Assembly (NCBI RefSeq): GCF_030646925.1
Contig: NZ_JAUSKL010000114.1
Location: forward strand, 1 to 43,253
Source of the DNA: Candidatus Binatus sp.
GTDB taxonomy: Bacteria > Desulfobacterota > Binatia > Binatales > Binataceae
Direction: 5' to 3'
DNA: 43,253 nt
The position numbers and the translations under genes are program-made. Every line of letters starts with the position of its first letter. Positions within the stretch are counted from its first letter, which is position 1. Below the pieces are notes generated by a model. That model had not been told where the DNA came from, did not search any database, and saw only the letters and a list, made by a program, of their open reading frames with translations. Shown here in pieces: positions 17,871-26,315 of the stretch.

Positions 17871-18753
17871 GCTTATAAACCTCTTTCAAATGATTCACGC
17901 TCACATGAGTATAGCGCTGCGTAGTCGCCAGGCTCGCATGACCGAGCATTTCCTGGATCGATCGTAAGTCCGCTCCATTAGAAAGCATATGCGTTGCGAA
18001 GCAGTGACGCAGCCCATGCGGGGTAAATCCCGCGGTCAGCCCCGAGTCCACAATTCGCTGCTGGAGAATCTTTTCGACGCTGCGAGTGGTCAGGCGCGTG
18101 CCGCGCAGATTGACGATCACGGGGCCGTCGGGCTCCCATGCGATCGGCATCGCGCGCCGCCACGCCAGTAGCGCATCGAGCGCCGGCTCTCCCAACGGCA
18201 CCAGGCGATCCTTGTTGCCCTTGCCCGCTCGCACCATAACCATGCCTACTTCCTCGTTAATATCGCGCCAATCGAGCCCGACCAGTTCGCTGACGCGAAG
18301 GCCCGACGAGTAGAGCGTCTCGAAGATCGCGCGATCGCGGAGCGCCGCGGGCGATGAATTTTCAGAATTGACTTCGATCAATTGTTGAACTTCATTTTGC
18401 TGAAGCACCGAGGGCAGGCGGCGTTCGTTCTTTGGCGAACGAATTGTGCGGGCTGGACTGGCTTTCCCGAGTGTGGTCTCCCGGTAACGAAAAAATGCTT
18501 TTATCGCGCTGAGGCGTCGTTGCACGGTTGCTCGCCGCGCGGTTTTCATCAAGTCGGCAAGGTACGAACGGACGTGATCGGCGGTGATGCCGCTGACGCT
18601 GATTTCTTCGACCGCTTTGCCAATCAGCGATGCGCGTTCGAGGAGAAAATTTCGGAACGCGAGCAGATCGCGGCGATAGTTCGTTACGGTATTTTCCGCA
18701 GCGCGCGACGCCTTCTGCAGCGCCGCGGCGAAATCCTCGATTGCATCAAGCAT
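17851..18753 (-). CDS. xerC: Tyrosine recombinase XerC/D family
   Basis: 300 residues. N-terminal SAM-like core-binding domain (about 1-95) and C-terminal catalytic domain. Catalytic set intact: Arg153 (SSGLRVSEL), Lys178 (GKGNK), His246/Arg249 (HGLRH), His272 (LGHAS) and the nucleophile Tyr281 (QRYTHV). Chromosome-dimer resolution is the expected role. The xerC-hslV-hslU order is a known chromosomal arrangement, so this is a housekeeping recombinase and not an integrase of a mobile element. Its promoter should be in the 119-bp divergent gap 18754-18872. Confidence 0.92.
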   Translation of the reverse strand: MLDAIEDFAAALQKASRAAENTVTNYRRDLLAFRNFLLERASLIGKAVEEISVSGITADHVRSYLADLMKTARRATVQRRLSAIKAFFRYRETTLGKASPARTIRSPKNERRLPSVLQQNEVQQLIEVNSENSSPAALRDRAIFETLYSSGLRVSELVGLDWRDINEEVGMVMVRAGKGNKDRLVPLGEPALDALLAWRRAMPIAWEPDGPVIVNLRGTRLTTRSVEKILQQRIVDSGLTAGFTPHGLRHCFATHMLSNGADLRSIQEMLGHASLATTQRYTHVSVNHLKEVYKRAHPRA

Positions 18754-18872
18754 CGTCTCGCCGCATCGTCTCGCACAACCAAAGTGCCGCAGCTATGCTA
18801 TCAGCGGCGATTTGGGGGGAAAAGCGGGTGCAAACCGCGCCGCGTGCAGCGCCGGTTCCCGTTCGGTGAGAG

Positions 18873-19169
18873 ATGAATTGCTGGCATTGCGGCCGCGCGA
18901 TCGAAATCGTTGCAGGCAAGGATCGCGTCGGCTTTCGCGAAGACTGCGCATCATGCGGCCGGCCGCTGCACGTCTGCCGCAACTGCGGATTTTACGACCC
19001 GGCCTTTAACAACAGTTGCCGGGAACCGATGGCCGAACTCGTAGCCGACAAGGAACGCGCGAACTTCCGCGAGTATTTCAAACCGGCCGGCGGCAGGTCA
19101 GTTCAAGCGGCGCCGCCGAAGTCCGAGGCGCAGAAAAAACTGGAGGCTCTGTTCAAGAAAAAATCATGA
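18873..19169 (+). CDS. Zinc-ribbon protein of unknown function
   Basis: 98 residues: MNCWHCGRAIEI, then CASCGRPLHVCRNCGFYDPAFNNSC. Cys3/Cys6 and Cys25/Cys28 can form one ribbon and Cys35/Cys38/Cys49 part of a second. The C-terminal third is charged, with EAQKKLEALFKKKS. Such small ribbons are widespread in deltaproteobacteria without known function. GGTGAGAG precedes the ATG. The stop overlaps the next start as ATGA, so the lipoprotein gene is coupled. Divergent from xerC. Confidence 0.75.
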   Translation: MNCWHCGRAIEIVAGKDRVGFREDCASCGRPLHVCRNCGFYDPAFNNSCREPMAELVADKERANFREYFKPAGGRSVQAAPPKSEAQKKLEALFKKKS

Positions 19170-19600
19170 CGACCCACACGAGCCTCTTTCGATCGCGCCG
19201 CGATTTCAGTCTGTTGATTGCTCTGTTTGCGTTTGCTGCACTGATTTCCAGCGGATGCCATCCCGCCAATTCCGCGCGCGGCGTCGTCGATCGATTCGTC
19301 GATCAGTATTACTTGGCAATCAATCTCAAAGCAGCCGAACCATATTGTGTCGGCCTCGCGCTCGATAAACTTCATCACGAAATTGAATTGACCGCGGGCC
19401 AGCGAATCGACGCCAACACGCGCAAGCCCGTGGTGCATTACAAGCTCACGGCGCAGCGCGACGCCAAGGATCATACCGAGTTCCTGTTCCGCGCGACGAT
19501 CGACGTGCCCGAGGGCGGCTCGTTTCAGCGCAACTGGCTGATCGCGGCGCGCAAGGACGGCGATACGTGGAAGGTTTCGAATTTCGGCGAGTACGAGTGA
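19166..19600 (+). CDS. Small exported lipoprotein
   Basis: 144 residues from the ATG that overlaps the preceding stop. Basic n-region (FRSRRDF), hydrophobic core (LLIALFAFAALI) and lipobox ISSGC with Cys about residue 30. The mature part has a region like SnoaL/NTF2-type folds (ARGVVDRFVDQYYLAINLKAAEPYC near the start, ending with a strand pair NWLIAARKDGDTWKVSNFGEYE). The NTF2-like suggestion is inference. It sits 13 bp before glmU. Confidence 0.72.
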   Translation: MTTHTSLFRSRRDFSLLIALFAFAALISSGCHPANSARGVVDRFVDQYYLAINLKAAEPYCVGLALDKLHHEIELTAGQRIDANTRKPVVHYKLTAQRDAKDHTEFLFRATIDVPEGGSFQRNWLIAARKDGDTWKVSNFGEYE

Positions 19601-19613
19601 TAACCTCAACGTT

Positions 19614-21056
19614 ATGAGCGTTGCCGCGATTATTCTGGCCGCCGGCAAGGGCACCCGGATGCGATCCGCACGCGCCAAGGTGCTGCACGAGATCGCAGGC
19701 GAGCCGATGATCGCGCGCGTGATTCGATCGGTGCGCGCGCTCGCGCCGGATCCGCTGGTGGTCGTCGTGGGGCATCAGGCAGCCGAGGTCGAGGCGGCAG
19801 TCGCTGCCAGCGATGCAACGTCGTCATGCAGATTCGCGCTCCAGGAGCCGCAGCGCGGCACCGGCGACAGCGCACGATGCGGGCTCAGCGAGATTGCTCC
19901 GACGTTCAACGGCGAGGTGCTGATTACGTACGGCGATATGCCGAGCATTTCGCCGGCGACACTGCGGGACTTTGTCGAGTCCCATCGCCAAAGCGGCGCG
20001 AAGTTGTCCTTCATCAGCATCAGGCTTGCCGATCCTGCGGCATACGGCCGCGTGATTAGAGACAGCGCGGGCCGCGTGATATCGATCAGGGAAGCACGCG
20101 ACGCGTCGCCCGCCGAGCGCGCGATCGGCGAAATCAACACTGGCGTTTACCTGGTCGAGGCATCGTTGCTGCGCTCTGCGTTGGCAAATCTGAAACCCAA
20201 CAATGCGCAAAAGGAATACTACCTGACCGACATTGTCGCGGACGCGGTGAGTCGCGGCGAAAAAGTTGCAGCGTGGATTGCGCACGATCCGGCTGAGTTC
20301 GCCGGAATCAATTCGCGCGAGGAGTTGGCATCGATGGAAAAGCAAACTCGCGAGACGATTAACCGTAAGCTGATGGATGCGGGCGTGACCTTAATCGATC
20401 CTGCGACCGCGTACATCTCGGAGCAGGCCGCGATTGCGCCTGACTGCGTGATCGGGCCCAACGTGCAAATCCTCGGCAAATGCAAAATCGGCGCGGGCGT
20501 GAAAATGGATGGCACCGCGTGGCTGTCGAACGTCACCGTCGGCGCGCGTAGTCACTTGAAGCTCGGCGTGCGCGCGGAGGATTGCACCATCGGCGAGGAT
20601 TGCGACATCGGACCCTTCGCGCATCTGCGCGCCGGCACCGAGCTCCTCGGGCACAATCGGATCGGCAATTTCGTCGAGACCAAGAAAGCGCGGCTCGGCC
20701 ATGGCAGCAAGGCGAGCCACCTCAGCTATTTGGGCGATGCGACGATCGGCGACGATACCAACGTCGGATGCGGCGTTATCACCGTGAACTACGACGGCTA
20801 CGAAAAGCATCACACGACGATCGGCGATCGATGCATGGTGGGATGCGACACGCAGCTCGTCGCGCCGGTGAAGGTCGGCGATGACGTGTACGTCGCGTCG
20901 GGCACGACGATCCTGCGCGAGGTGCCCAACGGCGCGCTCGCGATGTCGCATCATCCGCAGCGCGAAAAGCTCGGCTGGGTCGCGAATTGGCGGCGGCGTC
21001 ACAATGATACGCGCGCGGTCAACGGCGAGCATCAGGCCGAAATCAAGAGCAAGTGA
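19614..21056 (+). CDS. glmU: Bifunctional GlmU
   Basis: 480 residues. N-terminal uridylyltransferase domain with ILAAGKGTRMRS (residues 7-18), EPQRGTGDS and YGDMPSI; C-terminal left-handed beta-helix from about residue 255 with hexapeptide repeats, HLRAGTELLGHNRIGNFVETKKARLG, LSYLGDATIG and VNYDGYEKHHT containing the acetyltransferase residues. It acetylates glucosamine-1-P and transfers UMP to make UDP-GlcNAc. With the downstream glmS it forms a hexosamine cluster, but glmS has its own leader. Confidence 0.96.
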   Translation: MSVAAIILAAGKGTRMRSARAKVLHEIAGEPMIARVIRSVRALAPDPLVVVVGHQAAEVEAAVAASDATSSCRFALQEPQRGTGDSARCGLSEIAPTFNGEVLITYGDMPSISPATLRDFVESHRQSGAKLSFISIRLADPAAYGRVIRDSAGRVISIREARDASPAERAIGEINTGVYLVEASLLRSALANLKPNNAQKEYYLTDIVADAVSRGEKVAAWIAHDPAEFAGINSREELASMEKQTRETINRKLMDAGVTLIDPATAYISEQAAIAPDCVIGPNVQILGKCKIGAGVKMDGTAWLSNVTVGARSHLKLGVRAEDCTIGEDCDIGPFAHLRAGTELLGHNRIGNFVETKKARLGHGSKASHLSYLGDATIGDDTNVGCGVITVNYDGYEKHHTTIGDRCMVGCDTQLVAPVKVGDDVYVASGTTILREVPNGALAMSHHPQREKLGWVANWRRRHNDTRAVNGEHQAEIKSK

Positions 21057-21098
21057 CGCACCGAGAAATCGCCTGATCCGAACGGCTGCATTTTTTCC

Positions 21099-21127
21099 TT
21101 GTTTGAAGATGCATTAAAATGAATAAT
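21099..21127 (+). promoter_or_regulatory. Candidate promoter of the glmS leader
   Basis: TTGTTT (21099-21104) and AATAAT (21122-21127) are separated by 17 bp in an AT-rich island between glmU and the ribozyme. The -10 matches TATAAT at 5 of 6 positions and the -35 matches TTG only. Transcription from here would start near 21134, about 70 nt before the ribozyme cleavage site. Confidence 0.5.
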
Positions 21128-21202
21128 CGAAACTAAGGGGCGCGATGCGCCAAATCACAACGAAGAGGTGACGGCGCCAGCGAGCGAAAAATTTTCGAGA
21201 GT

Positions 21203-21345
21203 AGCGCCAGGACTCATGGCTCGAAGCCGTGAGTTGACGAGGTGGAAGCAGTATCGAGAGTGATCGGCGGATGGCTTCCCGGCTCCACAGTCGAAAGAGA
21301 TGCTTCAAACCGCGCGGGTGACCGCGCGACAAACGTATCTCAGGT
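21203..21345 (+). ncRNA. glmS ribozyme: glmS ribozyme (GlcN6P-activated self-cleaving leader)
   Basis: The catalytic core is recognisable by sequence: A|GCGCCAGGACU with the expected scissile bond between 21203 and 21204, GUUGACGAGGUGGA at 21233-21246, and AUCGAGAG...CGGCGGAUGGC before a CCCGG. P1 is a 9-bp hairpin CUCAUGGCU/AGCCGUGAG at 21213-21233; GGAAGC (21244-21249) pairs perfectly with GCUUCC (21273-21278). The 3' accessory part has GAGAUGC/GUAUCUC enclosing a 7-bp CGCGCGG/CCGCGCG hairpin with a GUGA loop (21311-21328). Known glmS ribozymes (Rfam RF00234) cleave their own mRNA when glucosamine-6-phosphate binds and repress glmS. Here it lies 314 bp upstream of the glmS start, same strand. 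Confidence 0.92.
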
Positions 21346-21516
21346 GGCAGGGCAATCGGCCCGGTTCTGAATTTCTAAACTCTCCCGCTTAGCCGTTTCA
21401 TCGCGTGGTTGTATCCGGGTCAGAAAACCCGGTACCGGCCGCATCGTTCCCTGACGAGCGCACGGATGTCCGTGTGCGATGCGATAACTCCGCAACCGGG
21501 AACGGGAGAGAATCAG

Positions 21517-23352
21517 ATGTGTGGAATCGTCGGATATGTAGGAACGGGCGAAGCGTACCCGATTTTGCTCGATGGGCTTGGACGTCTCGAATATCGCGGC
21601 TACGATTCGGCCGGCGTCGCGACGCTGCTCGCTGACGGCAAGCTCGAAATTCGGCGCACCAAGGGGAAGCTCGAGAACCTGCGCAAGCTACTCGCCGAGG
21701 CGCCGTATCTGGGCGGCAATATCGGAATCGGACATACGCGATGGGCCACGCACGGGCGGCCGTCCGAAGAGAATGCGCATCCGCACAAAGCCGGCCCGGT
21801 CGCGGTCATCCACAACGGAATCGTCGAAAATTTTATCGAGCTGCGCGCGGAATTGATCGGTCGCGGCCACAAACTCCGATCTGAAACCGACACCGAGCTG
21901 ATTTCTCACCTCATCGAGGAGAACATCGCGCGCGGGCTCGCGCTGACCGAGGCCGTGCGCGAAGCGGTGCTGCGCCTTCGCGGATCGTTCTCGATCGTCG
22001 TGCTCTCTGAAACCGAGCCTGACAAATTAGTGGCCGCCAAAACCGCGACGCCGCTGGTGCTGGGCCTCGGCGACGGCGAAAATTTTATCGCGTCGGACAT
22101 CCCCGCGATTCTCGAACACACGCGGCGCGCAATCATTTTGGAAGACGGCGAAATCGCGGAAGTCACCGCCGACAGTATCCGGCTGATGAAGTTCGACGGC
22201 ACGCCGGTCACGCGAGCGCATCGCGATATCGAATGGGACGCGGTCGCAGCGACGAAGGGCGGCTTTCGCCACTTCCTGCGCAAGGAAATCAACGACCAGC
22301 CGCAGGCCTGGATCGACACGATGGCGGGACGCGCCAGTGCGGGCTCGCCCAAAGTGCGCTTCGAGAGCGAGTTGCTGCCCGCGGCGGGACCGCCGGCGAT
22401 CTCGCGAATCGTGATGGTGAGCGCGGGCGCGTCGTGGATCACGTCGCAGATCGGCAAATTCATGATCGAGGATCTCGCCGGGATTCCGGTCGAGGTCGAT
22501 TACTCCTCGGAGTTCCGCTACCGCCGTCCGCCGATCGACGATCGCACGATGATCATCGCGGTGTCGCAATCGGGTGAGACGGCCGACACGCTCGCCGCGA
22601 TGGAGGAAGGGCGCGCGCACGCGGCGCATCTGCTGGCGATCACCAACACCGTCGATTCGTCGATCGCGCGCAAGGCCAATGCACAACTGTACACGCGATG
22701 CGGCCCCGAGATCAGCGTGACGACGACGAAATGCTTCATCACGCAGCTCGAATCATTTTACCTGCTCGCGATTCATCTCGCGTCGCGGATGGGCAAGCTC
22801 ACCGACGCCCAGGCCGAAGAACTTCTGCGTCCGGCGTTTGCGATTCCCGGCCAGATCGAGGCGATCATCGCACTCGAGCCGCAAATCCAGCAGATCGCGC
22901 GCAAGTTCGCGATGGCGCGTGATTTTCTGTTCCTCGGACGCGGAATCAACTATCCGGTCGCGCTCGAAGGCGCGCTGAAGCTCAAGGAAATTTCCTACAT
23001 CCATGCCGAGGGCTATTCGGCGGGTGAGATGAAGCACGGGCCGATCGCGCTGATCGACGACCAGATGCCGGTGGTGGTGATCATTCCCAACGACGAGCTG
23101 TTCGACAAGTCGATGTCGAATCTGAAGGAAGTCGAATCGCGCAACGGGCGGATTATCGCGGTGACGAATCGCGCGACCGACGAACTGCGCGCGATCGCCG
23201 CCGAAATTATCGAGGTGCCGGAGACGAATCGGATGCTCACGCCGGTGCTGATGACGGTGCCGTTGCAGTTGCTCGCGTACCATATCGCGTCCGAGCGGGG
23301 CGCCGACGTCGATCAGCCGCGCAACCTCGCGAAGTCAGTCACGGTGGAATAG
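21517..23352 (+). CDS. glmS: Glutamine-fructose-6-phosphate aminotransferase
   Basis: 611 residues starting MCGIVGYVG, so the nucleophile Cys becomes residue 1 after Met removal. N-terminal Ntn glutaminase domain: LEYRGYDSAG, GHTRWATHG, HNGIVEN. Then two SIS sugar-isomerase domains (about 290-430 and 460-600) with VSQSGETADT, and the conserved C-terminus DQPRNLAKSVTVE. Makes glucosamine-6-phosphate, the first step to UDP-GlcNAc, peptidoglycan and LPS. GGGAG lies about 10 bp upstream. Expression is very likely feedback controlled by the glmS ribozyme in its leader. Between ribozyme and start there are two more hairpins (CCGGGT/ACCCGG at 21415-21432 and CACGGA/TCCGTG near 21461-21474). Confidence 0.97.
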   Translation: MCGIVGYVGTGEAYPILLDGLGRLEYRGYDSAGVATLLADGKLEIRRTKGKLENLRKLLAEAPYLGGNIGIGHTRWATHGRPSEENAHPHKAGPVAVIHNGIVENFIELRAELIGRGHKLRSETDTELISHLIEENIARGLALTEAVREAVLRLRGSFSIVVLSETEPDKLVAAKTATPLVLGLGDGENFIASDIPAILEHTRRAIILEDGEIAEVTADSIRLMKFDGTPVTRAHRDIEWDAVAATKGGFRHFLRKEINDQPQAWIDTMAGRASAGSPKVRFESELLPAAGPPAISRIVMVSAGASWITSQIGKFMIEDLAGIPVEVDYSSEFRYRRPPIDDRTMIIAVSQSGETADTLAAMEEGRAHAAHLLAITNTVDSSIARKANAQLYTRCGPEISVTTTKCFITQLESFYLLAIHLASRMGKLTDAQAEELLRPAFAIPGQIEAIIALEPQIQQIARKFAMARDFLFLGRGINYPVALEGALKLKEISYIHAEGYSAGEMKHGPIALIDDQMPVVVIIPNDELFDKSMSNLKEVESRNGRIIAVTNRATDELRAIAAEIIEVPETNRMLTPVLMTVPLQLLAYHIASERGADVDQPRNLAKSVTVE

Positions 23353-23426
23353 CTGGAGCGTATCGAAAAGGTCGGGCGTCGCGGCGGATGCCAAACGCCC
23401 CAATCTCTCATACTATTAGTGGTCCT

Positions 23427-26123
23427 ATGCGCTGGACTACTGACGTAATCAGAAAATCGTTCCTGGATTTCTTCGAGGAGCGCGGCCATGCGATCCTGCC
23501 GTCGGCGCCGCTGGTTCCCAAGGGCGACCCGACGCTGCTCTTCACCAACGCGGGCATGGTGCCGTTCAAGGATTATTTTCTCGGACTCCGCACGCCGCCG
23601 AATCCGCGCGTCGCCGATTGCCAGAAGTGCCTCCGAATTTCCGGCAAGCACAACGATCTCGAAGCGGTCGGCCGCGACACTTATCATCACACCTTTTTCG
23701 AGATGCTCGGCAACTGGTCGTTCGGCGACTACTACAAGGAAGACGCGATTCGGTGGCATTGGGAGCTGATCACGAAAGTCTGGGAAATCGATCCCGCGCT
23801 GCTCTACGCGACCGTGCATCACGAAGATCAGGAGGCCGAGGACATCTGGCTAAAGCTCGGCGTGCTGCCGAAGGACCGCATCCTGCGTTTCGGCGACAAG
23901 GACAATTTCTGGGAGATGGGCGAGACGGGGCCCTGCGGCCCCAACTCGGAAATCGATATCGATCGCGGCGAAGGCGCGTGCGAGCCCGAGAAAAATCATC
24001 CGGGCGAGAAATGTTTCGTCAACGTGGACGGATGCTCGCGCTTTATCGAGCTCGGCAACCTGGTGTTCATCCAGTACAACCGCGACGCGTCGGGTACGCT
24101 GACGCCGCTGCCGAAGAAGCACGTCGATACGGGCACCGGGCTCGAGCGGGTCGCGGCGGTGATGCAGAGCATCGAGCAAGGCAAGCTGCTCGGCAACTAC
24201 GACATCGATTTGTTTCAGGCGATCATTAAATCAATCGAGCGAGTAGCTGAGCAATTCGAGAGTATAGCGAGAACTTCTGACCGTGTGGTGTCCCTTGCGA
24301 GGTATGGTGACTCGATCGAAACCGATGTCTCGTATCGGGCAATTGCGGATCATGCCCGTGCGATATGCTTCCTGATCGCAGACGGTCTCATTCCGGGGAA
24401 CACCGATCGCGAGTACGTTCTGAGACGGCTAATTCGCCGCGCTGCACGCCACGGACGACGCATTGGGTTCGACGATAGCTTTCTGTTTGACGTTTGCCGG
24501 GCGGTTATCGCCGCGATGGGTTCGGCGTATCCCGAGCTCGATCAAAAGAAACACAAAATCATCAACGAGGTACACATAGAGGAAGAACGTTTTGGGAAAA
24601 CCCTGAACATTGGGCTTTCCTTGTTAGGCGACGCGATCAAGCAACTGCGTCTTCGAGGAAAAAGCATTCTGCCCGCCGACTCTGCTTTCAAACTCTATGA
24701 CACGTACGGCTTCCCGCTCGATCTGACGCAGGACGTTCTACGCGAAGACGGATTTACCGTGGACGTCGCGGGCTTCGATAGCCTGATGGAGCAGCAGAAG
24801 AAGCGCGGACGCGCGGCGCGCAAGGACGACGCTATCGCACCCGAAATCAGCCTCGGCGCGCACGTATCGTCGCGCTTCGTCGGTCACCACAACTACCAGG
24901 CCGAGTCGGAAGTGCTCGCCACCGGTGGCAAAACCGGCGAGCAGGTCGCCGTCGTCGTCGCGGAGACGCCCTTCTACCCCGAGGGCGGCGGCCAGGTCGG
25001 CGATCGCGGCGTGATCGAAACTGAAGCAGGCGCGATTCTCGAAGTGTCCGATACGCGGAAGTCCGACGGCTCGATCGTGCATCTCGGACGAATCATTCGC
25101 GGCGACGCCGCCGACTTCGGGCGCGGCGCGCGGGTCAAGCTGACGGTCGATCGGCTGCGGCGCGACGCCACGATGCTGAATCATTCGGCGACGCATATTC
25201 TGCACTACGCACTCCGCGAGGCGCTGGGCAATCAGGTGCATCAAGCGGGATCGCTGGTGGCGCCGGATCGGTTGCGCTTCGATTTTGCGCATCAGGGAGC
25301 AATCAAGGACGACGCGCTCGAATCGATCGAGGAAGAAATCAACGCGCGCATCCGCGAAAACGCGGAAGTCACCACCGAGGAGATGGCGCACGACGACGCG
25401 TTGAAAGCCGGCGCGCTCGCATTCTTCGGCGACAAGTACGGCGACCGCGTGCGCGTGGTCAGGATGGGCGATTTCTCCGTCGAGCTATGCGGCGGCACGC
25501 ACGTCTCGCGCACCGGCGACATCGGATTTTTCAAGCTCGAGAGCGAATCGGGCGTAGCGGCGGGCGTGCGCCGAATCGAGGCCGTCACCGGCCGGGGCGC
25601 GCTCGAGACCGTTCGCAAACGCGAGAAGATTCTCGAGGAGATCGGCGCGCACTTGGGCGCGCGCGATTCCGCCGCGGTCGATCGCCTGGAAAAATTGCTC
25701 GCGCGTGAAAAAGAGCTCGAGAAAAAACTCCGCGCGATGGAACAAAAGCTGGCTGGCGGCGCGGCGGGCGCTGCCACCGACGAGGATGTCCGCGAGATCG
25801 CGGGCGTCAAGCTGGTCATCCGCAAGCTCGACGGAGTCGAGCCCCGCGCGATGCGCGAAATTGCCGATCGGATGCGTCAAAAGCACGGCTCGGCTGTGGT
25901 CGCGCTCGGCTCGATTCACGGCGAGGGAAAAGTCGCGCTGCTGGTCGCGGTGACGCCGGATCTGATCGATAAAATCAAAGCGGGCGACATCATCAAAGCG
26001 ATCGCGCCGATCGTTGGCGGTACCGGCGGCGGACGTCCTGACCTCGCGCAGGCCGGCGGCAAGGACGCAAGCAAGCTCGACGATGCGCTCGCGAAAGTCG
26101 CTTCGATGATCAAGCCGCAGTAG
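23427..26123 (+). CDS. alaS: Alanine-tRNA ligase
   Basis: 898 residues from the ATG at 23427 (MRWTTDVIRKSFLDFFEERGH). Class II catalytic domain with LLFTNAGMVPFKDYFLG, KCLRISGKHNDLE and HTFFEMLGNWSFGDYYK; tRNA-recognition domain; editing domain with HSATHILHYAL and the CGGTHVSRTGDIGFF zinc/editing residues; C-terminal coiled coil (LLAREKELEKKLRAMEQKL) and the C-Ala DHHA1-type domain with GGGRPDLAQAGG. All elements are intact. Codon use changes markedly at about 24230-24735, in the tRNA-recognition part: hand counts give 31/60 GC at 24241-24300 and 21/60 at 24541-24600, against 45/60 at 25561-25620. Confidence 0.97.
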   Translation: MRWTTDVIRKSFLDFFEERGHAILPSAPLVPKGDPTLLFTNAGMVPFKDYFLGLRTPPNPRVADCQKCLRISGKHNDLEAVGRDTYHHTFFEMLGNWSFGDYYKEDAIRWHWELITKVWEIDPALLYATVHHEDQEAEDIWLKLGVLPKDRILRFGDKDNFWEMGETGPCGPNSEIDIDRGEGACEPEKNHPGEKCFVNVDGCSRFIELGNLVFIQYNRDASGTLTPLPKKHVDTGTGLERVAAVMQSIEQGKLLGNYDIDLFQAIIKSIERVAEQFESIARTSDRVVSLARYGDSIETDVSYRAIADHARAICFLIADGLIPGNTDREYVLRRLIRRAARHGRRIGFDDSFLFDVCRAVIAAMGSAYPELDQKKHKIINEVHIEEERFGKTLNIGLSLLGDAIKQLRLRGKSILPADSAFKLYDTYGFPLDLTQDVLREDGFTVDVAGFDSLMEQQKKRGRAARKDDAIAPEISLGAHVSSRFVGHHNYQAESEVLATGGKTGEQVAVVVAETPFYPEGGGQVGDRGVIETEAGAILEVSDTRKSDGSIVHLGRIIRGDAADFGRGARVKLTVDRLRRDATMLNHSATHILHYALREALGNQVHQAGSLVAPDRLRFDFAHQGAIKDDALESIEEEINARIRENAEVTTEEMAHDDALKAGALAFFGDKYGDRVRVVRMGDFSVELCGGTHVSRTGDIGFFKLESESGVAAGVRRIEAVTGRGALETVRKREKILEEIGAHLGARDSAAVDRLEKLLAREKELEKKLRAMEQKLAGGAAGAATDEDVREIAGVKLVIRKLDGVEPRAMREIADRMRQKHGSAVVALGSIHGEGKVALLVAVTPDLIDKIKAGDIIKAIAPIVGGTGGGRPDLAQAGGKDASKLDDALAKVASMIKPQ

Positions 26124-26134
26124 CCGTCCCGTCC

Positions 26135-26170
26135 GTCATCTTGAGCGGAGGCCGCCGGAGTCGAAAGATC
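26135..26170. repeat. Dispersed repeat, copy 1 (after alaS)
   Basis: A 36-nt unit beginning GTCATCTTGAGCGGAGG and ending GTCGAAAGATC. It matches the reverse complement of 36976-37011 at 33 of 36 positions by direct comparison. It lies 12 bp after the alaS stop. The rest of the 192-bp gap to phoH shows no other gene. Confidence 0.75.
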
Positions 26171-26315
26171 TCGTCTTATGCTTCGCCCGTTATTCAATGA
26201 AAAATTCGCGAACCCACTTTCACATCACCGCTGAATTGGACTACGATTATGTAGCCGGCGTACGCAGGATCGGCTGGCGTTAGCGACGAAAGCAGCACTT
26301 CCAGAGGCCCCGGCG

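Noticed and set aside
17851-18753. Integrase marking a mobile element
   Set aside because: Position with hslVU and the family motifs indicate housekeeping XerC; no att sites, cargo or tRNA seen.
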